From Elysia chlorotica (Eukaryota > Mollusca > Gastropoda > Plakobranchidae), in assembly GCA_003991915.1 (NCBI GenBank), contig RQTK01000238.1, forward strand, positions 57,892 through 121,891: a DNA stretch of 64,000 nt, written 5' to 3'. The notes under the pieces are model-generated. The model saw only the letters and a list, made by a program, of their open reading frames with translations, did not search any database and was not told the DNA's origin. Below, one piece after another: positions 24,701 to 33,215 of the stretch; position 1 is the first letter of the stretch, and the number at the start of each line of letters is the position of its first letter. Made by a program: the position numbers and the translations under genes.

Positions 24701-25316
24701 CAATGGCGTCTTAGCTGAGGACACACAGGGAACTTGTGGCTCCTTTGAATCTGACATAACATCTCAAACATTTATAAACGTCATTCAACCTAGTCAAGGA
24801 CAATCTACGAATTTTGACGTTATAGCCGAGCTGGAGAAAGAAACTGAACAAATCTCCAATGACACGAGTTCCATTCCGCCGGAACAAAGCTTCATATCCT
24901 CGAGTATCACCGATTGGTGTTCAAAAGATCTTAAAAGTTACGACCATTCCCAAGTACCGTCGCGGGCAGATTCGTTTGCATCGATAACGCCGAGGGTGAG
25001 CACACAGAAGAGCAGCGGTGGCAGTGTGGGTCCGCTCCGCCGGCTCAGTGTGTACCTGTCCCGCCGGCGACAGAGCCTGCACATCCACGCCGCCATGGCC
25101 AGGGCGGTAGAGAGGCAGTTCAGCACCCCGGACACTTGCTCGTTGCTGGGCGACTGCCAGGGAGACTCCCATCTCAGCCGGTTCTACCTGGCGGCCACCA
25201 GTGTGACGCGGGCCAAGATCCGGAGAAAGCACCGGGAGAAAGCTGACGAGAAGTTCCTGGTGGTGGTGCGGCTAACGAGCAATCTTTACGTGCCGGGGAG
25301 AAGTTCTGATACTTGA
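16199..25316 (+). CDS. SPART: Spartin-like senescence-domain protein, 7 coding exons
   Basis: Seven exons (16199-16738, 17723-17822, 18351-18469, 20637-20823, 21955-22098, 23438-23528, 24260-25316) total 2238 nt and join in one frame to give about 745 residues. All introns are GT-AG. Residues about 137-253 match the conserved middle region of spartin ([13 protein letters not shown], then [13 protein letters not shown], where human has VQIFFVSPDGHVS and WLYPLVPDRSPVL from memory). Residues about 275-420 match the senescence domain ([21 protein letters not shown] against human TVQTVRYKYG). Spartin is a lipid-droplet and endosome-associated adaptor of ubiquitin ligases and lipophagy; that role is inferred from family. 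No MIT domain precedes the start, where vertebrate spartin has one, and the C-terminal tail is about 330 residues. An upstream in-frame stop (16166-16168) supports the start. The exon 3-4 junction is the least certain part. Confidence 0.82.
16939..17340 (+). repeat. 64-bp direct repeats flanking a SINE
   Basis: AGTACAGCCAAGGCCTTAAC begins both 16939-17002 and 17277-17340. The two differ at about 4 of 64 positions. They bracket the SINE at 17018-17276. Ordinary SINE target duplications are under 20 bp, so this is either a larger duplication that carried or received the SINE or an unusual insertion product. Confidence 0.7.
17018..17276 (+). mobile_element. Full-length tRNA-headed SINE in intron 1
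   Basis: It starts GGGGGGCGCGGTGGTCC, with TGGGGTAGAACATCGGC as A box region and GGTCCAAGTTAGAATCC as B box region, then the body (GTTGGGTCGGTGTCAGTATA, GCCGGCTGAGACAGG-like, GGCAGCACATAAAATTGTC, CCGTCTTGGGGCCCGTCC) and the end GTTGGACGTTAAACC followed by an AACTC repeat. The best-preserved copy here. It sits between two 64-bp direct repeats. Confidence 0.75.
17723..17822 (+). CDS. SPART: Spartin-like exon 2
   Basis: 100 nt, entered in phase 0 after CCACAG and left in phase 1 at AGCG|GTATCA. It encodes [11 protein letters not shown] then [16 protein letters not shown], closely following the human spartin segment with WLYPLVPDRSPVL and GAYMFPD. This is the strongest single match in the gene. 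Confidence 0.85.
18080..18226. mobile_element. Mariner-like MITE in intron 2
   Basis: 147-bp foldback element. The ends are TTGGGTCGTCCTAACTG and, reversed, TTAGATCGTCCTACCTG; the inverted repeats run about 50 bases and include ACACATGTGTTTTCG against its complement at 18177-18190. A TA dinucleotide flanks each end (18078-18079, 18227-18228), the target of Tc1/mariner elements. There is no coding capacity. Confidence 0.65.
18351..18469 (+). CDS. SPART: Spartin-like exon 3
   Basis: 119 nt after TTTACAAG, ending CTGGAG|GTTTGA in phase 0. It encodes [20 protein letters not shown] and then [20 protein letters not shown], which parallels human VGVVLSSELPEDDRELFEDL. A second in-frame acceptor (GTTCGTCAG, ending 18359) would drop three residues. 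A long CAA array starts 20 bp downstream of the donor. Confidence 0.78.
18488..18690 (+). repeat. CAA array in intron 3
   Basis: CAA triplet repeat with CACAACC interruptions near 18520-18560, starting 19 bp after the exon 3 donor. Confidence 0.9.
19690..20600 (+). mobile_element. CR1/L2-like LINE fragment (reverse transcriptase), in intron 3
   Basis: Broken reverse transcriptase of a non-LTR retrotransposon. In order: [102 protein letters not shown] and [12 protein letters not shown]. The VPQGSVL and YADD motifs are intact though spread over several frames with stops. The 5' end with the endonuclease is missing. Its 3' end abuts exon 4 of the spartin-like gene. Confidence 0.75.
20637..20823 (+). 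CDS. SPART: Spartin-like exon 4: start of senescence region
   Basis: It encodes [20 protein letters not shown] followed by an arginine-rich stretch and [16 protein letters not shown], matching the human segment that ends VSPAVTKGLYIAKQAT. It leaves in phase 1 at GTCG|GTAGGT. The acceptor is uncertain. An AG ending at 20636 joins exon 3 in frame; an AG ending at 20628 is more C-A-G-like but would need another exon, and an in-frame stop at 20616-20618 limits the start. LINE sequence lies directly upstream. Confidence 0.7.
20880..21228 (+). repeat. Minisatellite of about 61-bp units in intron 4
   Basis: Six units with core AGCGTTTTGGTTATCTTTTT, CGTCTTCTATCTGTATGATT and GATAAAAAGTCAGGGA. The middle three are almost identical and the outer ones diverged. 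Confidence 0.85.
21230..21600. other. GC-richer unidentified block in intron 4
   Basis: About 370 bp of higher GC content with a palindrome CGTCGTACGACG near 21285 and GGTTTCGAATC near 21357 that resembles a B box. It may be an unclassified short interspersed repeat. It runs into the TATC array. Confidence 0.3.
21650..21844 (+). repeat. TATC array ending in an assembly gap
   Basis: TATC repeat from about 21650 to 21734, then 110 unknown bases to 21844. Confidence 0.85.
21955..22098 (+). CDS. SPART: Spartin-like exon 5: senescence domain
   Basis: 144 nt preceded by an excellent pyrimidine tract (CCCCTCCCCCTCCTTTCAG-like) and ending GGAG|GTATGT, phase 1 to phase 1. It encodes [20 protein letters not shown] then [20 protein letters not shown], in the place of human VANCVGKELAPHV and the alanine/serine-rich helix of the senescence domain. 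Confidence 0.8.
23030..23345 (-). mobile_element. SINE with two tRNA-like heads, in intron 5
   Basis: On the minus strand two tRNA-like heads lie in tandem: TGGTAGAACGCTGTG...GGTTCGACTCCACAATCGG (near 23290-23340) and TTGGTAGAGCGTTGTG...GGTTCGACCCCACAATCGG (near 23155-23210). The common SINE tail follows at 23030-23110 in reverse (GACGGGTTCCAGGACGC). It looks like a SINE inserted next to, or copied with, a second head. Confidence 0.6.
23438..23528 (+). CDS. SPART: Spartin-like exon 6: senescence domain
   Basis: 91 nt between CTCTTTAG and AA|GTAAGA, entering in phase 1 and leaving in phase 2. It encodes [20 protein letters not shown] followed by [11 protein letters not shown], matching human spartin ECAAKCIVNNVSAETVQTVRYK. 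Both splice sites are strong. Confidence 0.83.
24260..25316 (+). CDS. SPART: Spartin-like exon 7: end of senescence domain and long tail
   Basis: Terminal coding exon after CCCTTTCCTAG; the stop TGA is at 25314-25316. The first 25 codons ([20 protein letters not shown]) finish the senescence domain. The remaining 330 or so residues are a hydrophilic tail rich in S, E, K and R, with basic runs ([22 protein letters not shown]) and a conserved-looking C-terminal block with PKA/14-3-3-like sites (RRLS, RRRQS). From about 24960 the exon turns markedly GC-rich. Vertebrate spartin has only a short tail here, so this is lineage-specific or very divergent. Confidence 0.82.
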
Positions 25317-25319
25317 GTG

Positions 25320-27320
25320 ACGCGGGGTTGATTCTCAAAAGATCTTAAAAGAAACAAACAACGTAACTACTGTCAGGGACCTTATAGGCAATGAAGGTTA
25401 AATTTTAGCATGTTTCATTCATGAACTAGAAAGAGTAATAGATTCTTCTTGTTTCTGGTCGTCAGGATTACACAATATAATTCACCCAAGGTTTAAAGGA
25501 TTCATAGAAAAAGTAAGCTTTTTAAGGTTGAGAAAAAGAAGCAGGCACAATGATACATTTTGGGGCGTGTAATTTTATGCACTTATTAGGTTAAAATATT
25601 AAAACAACTTCGATACATAAACAATGCATGCTACTTAGATTATATTTTATTTTTGAAATCTAACTACCAGAATGATTATTGTTCATTTGACTTTGTTCAT
25701 GTTATTTATTTCGGCAAACAGTTTTTTTTCCAGCTCAAATTAGTCTGTAGACGATTCAAATATTCTATGATTATATGAGTGAAGAAATAGATATCCATTT
25801 GTATAAATTTGTTACTTTCAAAATATCTACTGTTTTAGTGTTTTTCTTTGCAACATTGCTTCATGGTAGTTTAACTTTAATCTATTAACGTATGCATGCC
25901 CAAACCTCTGGGAATATTTAGTTCAAGCGAGGGGGAAAGACTGTTGTTTTTAACGCCCTACGTTAGCAACGAGACTATAGTCTTGGCGACACCAAAGAGC
26001 GGGATATTCAAGCATACGTTACACTCTGACACTGGCCCAACCAGTAAAGAAGAACGCGGACGCCGAGCTATAGATATAAAATACTATATAACTATATTAT
26101 AGTTAAAGTTGAATTTGTTGTTTTGTGGAGTTTCGTAATCGTATGCTGTTTGCCTTCTAAAAGCGCACTGCAATGGGTATAATATTTTCGATTTTTAAAA
26201 AGTAAAACAAGCAAACAAAAACCCACTTCAAATAATACTAATGATAAGCATGATACAAAAATATCAGTTTGCGGCCACTAAAAACTTCTCTTTTTAAATT
26301 ATATTTTAAAGTTAAAAATCAAACCTTGTTTTTTTATAGTAATAACGAACTGCTTTACAAGCGTTTGGGAGTTGTACGAGTTTGGTTCTATAATTGCTAA
26401 CCAGATTAAAAATCAGCTATCTTTCTGGAGAGAGAATAAAGCCAAGACTATGCTCCAGGTGCTAATTGTATCTCGGGAAGCCGTTTCTTCCACAGTCCCA
26501 GAGTGGCTAATGTAATTTCTAATAATCAATAATTAACATGGTTGCCAGGTTTTCGCTCGCAGGTAAGGGGACACAACCGGATCTAAGTCCAACCTTACGA
26601 GGATCGGAGTTATTAAAAATTAATCTCCCCTATGCACTAGATTATAACAACTCCCTTTACTTCGCAGAACTACAGTTGAGGTTTAACTTGAATTTCCAAT
26701 GTGAGAGATTGGTTACAGTTTACTTTCTTTAAGCTTCAAATACATCAATTTTTAATGTTTTACACGAGTTCGTTATTTGGAATAAAAAACACAAGGCTAT
26801 TTGTGTGCATGCACTTAATGGTTGAAGGATTTTGGTGATCCATCTATCGTTCTTCACAAATACATACATTAGTATTATCATCTCCATGATTTGCAGCTTA
26901 AAAAATATTGGTTTGTCTATCCATCCTTCATTTCAACTTGTGTATGTCTGTCTCTCCAAATGCATCGGTTGAAAGTTATACTTCACTAATTAACCATAAT
27001 TTTATTTATGTCATTAGTCTAAATTATTAGTATCTTCGTTTTTTAGTGCTGTAAATACAAAAGTGTTTCTCATTGGTTCACATTTTTTCTTGGATCATAA
27101 ACAGCTGTAATAAAACACTACAGTATCATGACCCTTATTTCTCTTGCTTCTGTTAATTTCATTAATGCTTATAATTATAACAGAGTAATATTTTAAAGAC
27201 AGAACCAGGTTTCCTTTGAATCATTATAATTATAAGCACACAAATCCACAAACATTAATGCAAATTTCCTTGCATCAACCTTTTATCCAACCGTTTGTCA
27301 ATATCTAACTTGGCAGTAAG
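25320..27320. other. Intergenic sequence after the spartin-like gene
   Basis: The 3' UTR presumably occupies the first few hundred bases. A short inverted repeat (TGCTTATAATTATAA and its complement, 27168-27238) is the only structure noted. No gene recognised. Confidence 0.45.
25598..25603 (+). terminator. Possible variant polyadenylation signal (ATTAAA)
   Basis: ATTAAA about 280 bp after the spartin-like stop codon. No AATAAA is seen nearer to the stop. In AT-rich DNA such a hexamer is expected by chance, so this is only a candidate. Confidence 0.2.
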
Positions 27321-27322
27321 CA

Positions 27323-27430
27323 GGGGTCGTAAGAACAACGTCGCGATAGCTTACAACTCATCGTAAATCTTCTTATTTTGCTATCCTACGACCAGTCGAA
27401 AGCTAACCTCAGCGTTGTACTTACGGCCCC
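27323..27430 (+). mobile_element. Palindromic foldback element, copy B
   Basis: 108 bp with ends GGGGTCGTAAGAACAACG and CGTTGTACTTACGGCCCC. Inner segments GATAGCTTACAACTCATCG and CGAAAGCTAAC pair partly. It matches the reverse of the copy at 6070-6173 along its length, including the centre (ATCTTCTTATTTTGCTAT). Confidence 0.62.
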
Positions 27431-27464
27431 TTGTGCTAAAGCTCGGCTCACGCACAGAGCGAGA

Positions 27465-27950
27465 CCCTTATCTGAGATCATGGCAGATTGGTTACGACAC
27501 ATCGAGTGCAAAGTCTCCACACTTCAGAGGTCCTTCTCAGTTCTTTAGTTTCTTCGACTTCCACATCCAGCTAGGCCGGCTTCTCTCCTTAAGACTTTAC
27601 AGTAGAATCAGTGTTACCTAAATAGACTTAGGGTCAACAGAAATTGGAAGCAATGAAATTGCTGATGGAATTATAATACTCAAAAAGGGTAATTATGAGA
27701 ATGGTTTTTATAACTCTAATGAGATTGCTTTAAAAACAATTATGAAACTGGAGTGGAAAAAAGATTAAAAAGCAGCGATGGCGGTGAATTTTTCTAAACT
27801 TTCTTATTTCTTTCACTCAATAGGAATACTTAAGTTTAACTGGATAAAGAGGCACAATCAAACATTATTAATCTGAAATCATGACGGATTGATTACGACA
27901 CGAGTATTTACACTTCAGAGGTCCTTCTCATTTCTCTCTCCTTGAACTTC
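27465..27950 (+). repeat. Diverged direct repeat pair
   Basis: 27470-27560 and 27868-27945 share ATCTGAGATCATGGCAGATT, GATTACGACAC and ACACTTCAGAGGTCCTTCTC with small differences. Unit length is about 80-90 bp and spacing about 400 bp. The family is unknown. Confidence 0.5.
27640..27790 (+). mobile_element. Possible LINE RNase H scrap
   Basis: One frame reads TEIGSNEIADGIIILKKGN and then NEIALKTIMKLEWKK, resembling the C-terminal RNase H motif (G..GNEIAD.LAK.G) and following helix of RNase H-bearing LINEs. Short and isolated. Confidence 0.35.
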
Positions 27951-28592
27951 CGAAGCCAAATACAGAGCATAGAGTGGACGAAACTAAAAATTGACTCAGG
28001 TATCGGTATAAAAAAAAGTCATTCAATTGAAATGTTGTTATTATTTTGACTATTTTTTTAAATCGCTTTTCCAAATTAATCTCTCAGTATCGGGACCCGC
28101 TCTGGATCATGAGCTTTGACCCAGCTGTCTCCCGCGAAAGACAAGCACTGGCAGCTTCTTGATTCTATCCAGGCTGTCTGGAACTGCTAGAGTCTTTATT
28201 TGAAGTCAAAGTCATTGATGAAACTTGGAGTTCATCGGTGTTGCACTAGTTTATTAACAGTTGCATCTAGTACCAGAGAAAATACTTTATATGTTAAAAT
28301 TGAAGCATTTTCTATTGCACTGTCTTGGCACTGTTATAATTTTATGAAATCAATGCTTAACTTGCGGATTAAGGTTTGGCGAGATCACTGTGGGCATCTT
28401 GTTAATTTTGTGGCCATGTTCTCTTAATTTTTAATGACACCGTAAAGAACATTCCTATCAAAAATAAAAATGTCCGTTTAATAAAAATTGATATTGATCT
28501 CATTAGCTTGATTATATAACTCCCAGAATATGAGAGCTAGATCACTTACATGATCACTTAATTATTGGTAATGAACATTAATGATTAGTTCA

Positions 28593-28748
28593 ATGCTCAT
28601 TGTAAGGAGAAACGTGGGTGAGGAGATTGAAAGTATAAACAACATAATAAGCAAAATTGTTTCAAGAGATGAGGATAATTCAAAAGACAAAGTGCAACAC
28701 ATAATTACAAGAAAGACAGTTGGTCAAAATAATAAACTACCAATATGA
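28593..28748 (+). other. Short coiled-coil-like reading frame (51 codons)
   Basis: It encodes a charged helical peptide (GEEIESINNIISKIVSRDED). I do not recognise it. Its position upstream of the FREP-like copies and its heptad-like composition make it a possible remnant of another coiled-coil exon; there is no clear splice structure. Chance open frame is a real alternative. Confidence 0.2.
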
Positions 28749-28845
28749 AGACATGGAACTTACTTTAATAAAGCCATTTTATCCTAATGAAAAACAACCA
28801 CGATGTAGATTACTGGGCAATAAAGACAATGCTTCAGGTAAAACA

Positions 28846-29345
28846 GATAGCGAAGAGAAGAGATGTCCAGGGAGTTACGGTGGCCACACTATTGGATCAA
28901 GTTATAATACTGGCATACCGAATACTAGATTAAAACGAGCAGATTATAGCAGTAATCAGCCATGAATATGTCACAAGATTTTAATCTTTCAATGGACGCA
29001 AATTTGAACGCCTTACAAACGAATTTAATAGCGACAAAGGGAAGCGTTATCCAGTCAAATTCCTCAGACCAGCGAGTCACAGACGCCAAGTTATTGGATC
29101 AAGTATTAACGCTAAGATGCAAAATACTGGAATAAAACAAATGAAATATTCAAGTACACATTCAGTCATAATATATCAATTTAATATTAATCTCTAAATA
29201 ACTTGCAAGGATGTAAGGACACAGAATTGAAAGCCGTATTGACCGAATTTAACAGACCTGTACCAAACCAACAGGTAGCGACGAAGAGAAGCGTTGTCCA
29301 GTCTAATTGCTTGGCCCAGCGAGTGACGAAGACGACTGACTGTTC
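28846..29345 (+). repeat. Three diverged repeat units upstream of the FREP-like pair
   Basis: Units near 28846-28945, 29026-29145 and 29276-29345 share a core like AGCGACAAAGGGAAGCG..TCCAGTC; units 1 and 2 also share TATTGGATCAAGT followed by AAATACTGGAATAAAAC-like sequence. Unit 3 lies in a 62-codon open frame (29203-29391) that reads RSVVQSNCLAQRVTK where unit 2 reads GSVIQSNSSDQRVTD, so the peptide similarity is as clear as that of the DNA. Confidence 0.45.
28962..29135 (+). other. Short coiled-coil-like reading frame (57 codons)
   Basis: It begins MNMSQDFNLSMDANLNALQ and continues with ATKGSVIQSNSSDQRV and KLLDQVLTL, a leucine-spaced hydrophilic peptide. It overlaps the middle unit of a diverged three-copy repeat (28846-29345). 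It may be a remnant of an intervening coiled-coil exon of a FREP-like gene, but no homology was established by eye. Confidence 0.25.
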
Positions 29346-29399
29346 CAACGGTAGTCCAGCAATCACGTCCGTCATCTGTTGGGCGGACTAGGGGAGAGA

Positions 29400-29640
29400 T
29401 CAGCGTTAATGATTAAAGCCAGCAGTCTGGTCCAGGGGCTCTTTAGCTCGTGTCTTTCTGAGCCCCAAGACGTGACTGGGAACCCCAGGGGAGACGCTGT
29501 CGGGAGCTCCCGTCGCACGTGACTCGCCAATCTGGACGACGAAGACCTGGGAGTAAGAGCGTGAGGTACGTCAGTTTGCTGACAGATGCTGTTGGTAGCA
29601 AGCAGAATTTCTCCCCTCCTTAATGTCTTATTTTCAGGGG
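29400..29640. other. GC-rich block with perfect short palindromes
   Basis: GC-rich sequence in AT-rich surroundings just after the third repeat unit. It contains GGGGCTC...GAGCCCC with an 18-base loop, the palindrome GGGAGCTCCC, and two copies of CACGTGACT/GACGTGACTG. No coding sense recognised. Confidence 0.35.
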
Positions 29641-30147
29641 GGGAGGGGGCTGAGTTGGTTGTATTTAATTAAAGAAATTGTATTAAGTGGTATTTAAGGA
29701 AAAGTTAATTAGGAATTAGTATATAAGTCACATCAATTGTATAATATCATATCTCACTACTAGAACCCTGTCATAGTTACTGTGTTTAATAATTGAGGTA
29801 TGACTCTAAACCAATAAGACGACAAGTACAAAAATTAACCAGAAAAGAAGTAGAACAATCAATTTTCTAACAGATGTCAGCAAGCAAAATATTCTCAAGA
29901 AAGTTGTTTTGGTTTTGGTTTTGATTTTATTGAACAAAATATTATAATATATGAAATTGAAGACAAATTAATGAGAAAACGGTGCATCACGTTGGTTGTA
30001 TACTATTTAATACCAGTTCTAAAATACTAAATATTTTGAGAGTTTCGGAATTGAGGTAGACCAATATACCGCTAAGATGACATGTACAGAAATTAAACAG
30101 AAGTACATTAATCAATTTTTCCGTTCCATTGTTTCTCTTACTTCAAC

Positions 30148-31290
30148 AGTAAGATATGATCATGGACAAAATGTCGTCATTTTATAAAGAAATGAAATGT
30201 ACAACCAAAGGTACTTTGAAGATAAAGTGAGAATCATAGACAATAAAATATCAGGTATAAGTCGTGAAATATCTCCCTACTTGAGTAAGGGTATTCAGAA
30301 ATAATCTGATGATCGACGTCATTGAGAGGTTCGCCGTGATAGAGATAAGGACTTACAGATTTGTTCAAGATCAATAAACACCTCTAAAAAATTGAAAAAA
30401 GACTAGTTAACATGACTAACTCTCTGAATGATTTACAAGATCGTTTAAAAGACGGTACAATGCTTGAAAATTTAACCCAGGTCTTATTTGAGCAAATCCA
30501 AGGCAAGTTAAACAAAATATCTCGATCTGCTGACCTTATGACATATGATATTTATATCACCTTAGGTAATTTTAAAGACCTAATTAAAGCAAAACTAGAT
30601 AATGGTAAGGAAACAGTTTAAAAGAGTTAGGAAATACCGACCTTCAAATAAACTATGACTAGTGGCCAAAAATGTGATATATCCGACTACCGTTTGCCTA
30701 AATCATGCCGAAAAGAGGCGACATACCTGCTATCTCACACGCCATTCCCGTATCCGGTAGTTTACCCTAACGGCGATGGAGAACTGAACATCCCATACCC
30801 GTGCGATGGAATGTCAAGGCGGGTGGATCTTCATTCAGCGCTGCTGGCAGCTGCCGGAAACTTCTATCGCGGCTGGAAAAACTACAAGACAGGCTTCGGA
30901 CCTCTAGAAGGCAACTTTTGGCTAGGCAACATGCATATTATTATTATTATACACGCGCTTACTGGGCGAAGCAAGTATGAGCTCAGAGTGGATATGGGAT
31001 AATTATGTCAATGGCAAGGGTGTGTTTGCGCACTACAGTGACTTTTCTATTGATGGTGAGGTAAAAAAGTACACCCTCAGGTTGGGCGCTTACAGCGGTA
31101 CAGCGGGGATTCTCTGTCCAGGCAAAACGAGTGAGCGTTCATCACTTTCGACAGTGACAATGACAGACACCCGTATACGAACTGTGCCGTTGTTACTAAA
31201 AGGGGTCTAGTGGTATGACTACTGTAATGACTCGAACCTAATTGGAGAGTGGGATGTCTATGCTAATCATTGGGACAGCTTTTTGACATA
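30148..31290 (+). pseudogene. FREP-like pseudogene, copy 1 (coiled coil + fibrinogen domain)
   Basis: The upstream part follows a pyrimidine tract and AG and encodes a charged coiled-coil-like region in pieces (for example LNDLQDRLKDGTMLENLTQV at 30421 on). From 30655 comes a fibrinogen-related domain: NFYRGWKNYKTGFGPLEGNF, WLGN, IHALTG.SKYELRVDM, then in another frame FAHYSDFSIDGEVKKYTLRL and GAYSGTAG, and finally WYDYCNDSNLIGEW. This order is that of mollusc FREPs, secreted immune lectins. It is broken: stops and frameshifts in the coiled-coil part, a loss of frame where the usual GGWTVIQRR should be, a short ATT expansion at about 30939-30950 replacing a conserved segment, and another frame change near 31000. 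The calcium-site cysteine region is degraded. No Ig domain or signal peptide was found upstream. Confidence 0.75.
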
Positions 31291-32322
31291 GTTCCCATTA
31301 CTTATGAGGAAATGAAAATGAGACGTGTAGATGGTATAGATAAATAGCCTGATATAATGATAAAATACATTATATTTTATAAAGCTTTTTATTGAATACA
31401 ATAGCAAATCATTCAAAAGCGATAACGCATGAACACAATCAATAGAGATTTAAAGGCTTTGAGTTGTTTTAAACTTTTGACAATTGTTTTACACATTGGT
31501 AACCTTGTTTTGCAGTGTCCAGTAGGTTGATCATTAATAATGTTTTGAAATTTAGCGGATCATAAGAAAATAGACTAGAACTCACTATATAGGTAATCTA
31601 CATGTGTTTAATTTCGTAACTATGCATTTGAAAGTAACTAAGAACTTTTAATAATAGACCCTTCCCAAAATAACATTATTTTCTAAACTAGAATATACTT
31701 TTTAACTTCGACATACAAAGGCTTACGTTTTTTATGTAGTCGGCATTACTCTATGGTCCATATTCAAACAAAACCTATTAGGAAAAAATACTATTTTTAC
31801 ATGAACAACAACAAAAATTAATAGAAACAAAAAGAAAATAGCTTTATTTAGAGCTGAGTAAAAAAAACAACAACGAAAAACTCTTCCTTCAAATGGAATT
31901 GGGATAGCATGTTCTTAATATTTTTCGAAACTACTAGAACCCTGTCATAATTACTGTGTTTAATAATTGAGGTAGGATACTAAACCACAAAGACGACAAG
32001 TAGAAAAATGAATAAGAAAAGAAGTAGAACAATCAATTTCCTGACAGATGCCAGCAAGCAAAATATTCTTAAGAAAGTTGTGTTGGTTTCTGTTTTAATT
32101 TTGTTTAACAAAATATTATGTTAAATGAAATTCGAGACAAATTAATAAGAAAACGGTGCATCAGGTTGGTTGTATACTATTCGATACCATTTCTAAAATA
32201 CTAAATAGTTAGAGAGTTTCGGAATTGAGGTAGGCCAATATACCGCTAAGATGACAGGTAGAGAATTTAAACATAACAACAACAAACAATTTTTCCGTTC
32301 CATTGCTTCTTTTACTTTAACA

Positions 32323-33215
32323 GTTATCAGATAGAACCATACCTTCGGAAATCGGGTCATGGACAAAATATCGTTATTTAAAAAAGAAATAGAATGTACA
32401 ATCAAAGACACGTTTAAAGATAAAGTGAGAATCATAGATAATAAAACATCAGATATAAGTCGTGAAATATCTTACCTGCGCAAGGATATTCAGAAACAAT
32501 CTGATGATCGACGTCATTCAGAGATTCGTCGTGATAGAGATAAGGACTTACAGATGTGTTCAAGATCAATAAACACCTCTAAAAATATTGAAAAAAGACT
32601 GGTTAACATGACTAAGTCTGAATGATTTACAAGATCGTTTAAAAGACGGTACAATGCTTGAAAATATAACCCAGGTCTTATTTGAGCAAATCCAAGGCAA
32701 GTTAAACAAGATATCTCGATCTGCTGACCTTATGACATATGATATTTATATCACCTTAGGCAATTCTAAAGACCTAATTAAAGCAAAACTAGATAATGGT
32801 AAGGAAACAGTTTAAAAGAGTTAGGAAATGCCGACGTTCAAATCAACGCTTCTATGACTAATGGCCTAAAATGTGATATATCCGACTACCTTTTGACTAA
32901 ATCATGCCGAAAAGGGGCGACATACCTACCACATCACACACTATTCCCCTATCCGGTAGATACCCTAACGGCAATGAAGAACCAGCATCCCATACATGTG
33001 CGATGGGATCTCAGACCAGAGCGGGTGGATCGTCATCCAGCGCGGCTCGTCTGCCGCCTGAAACTTCTATCGCGGCTGGGAAGACTACAAGACAGGCGTC
33101 GGTTTTCTAGAAGGGAACTTTTGGATCAGCAACAAGCAGCATATAGACGCGCTAATTCGGCGCGGCAAGTATGAGGTCAGAGTGGATATGGGATATGTCA
33201 ATAGCAAGGGTGTGT
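32323..33215 (+). pseudogene. FREP-like pseudogene, copy 2, truncated
   Basis: Second unit of the tandem pair. After TTTACTTTAACAG the coiled-coil part is open from the ATG at 32359 for 88 codons (MDKISLFKKEIECTIKDTF; ISREISYLRKDIQKQSDD), better preserved than copy 1. A 2-base difference from copy 1 near 32620 shifts the frame. The fibrinogen domain is readable in pieces: GWIVIQRG, NFYRGWEDYKTGVGFLEGNF, RGKYEVRVDM. After a segment like DMGYVNSKGV the sequence jumps to what in copy 1 is far downstream (about 31590), so the C-terminal half of the domain is deleted. Host gene remnant, FREP-like by domain order. Confidence 0.75.
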
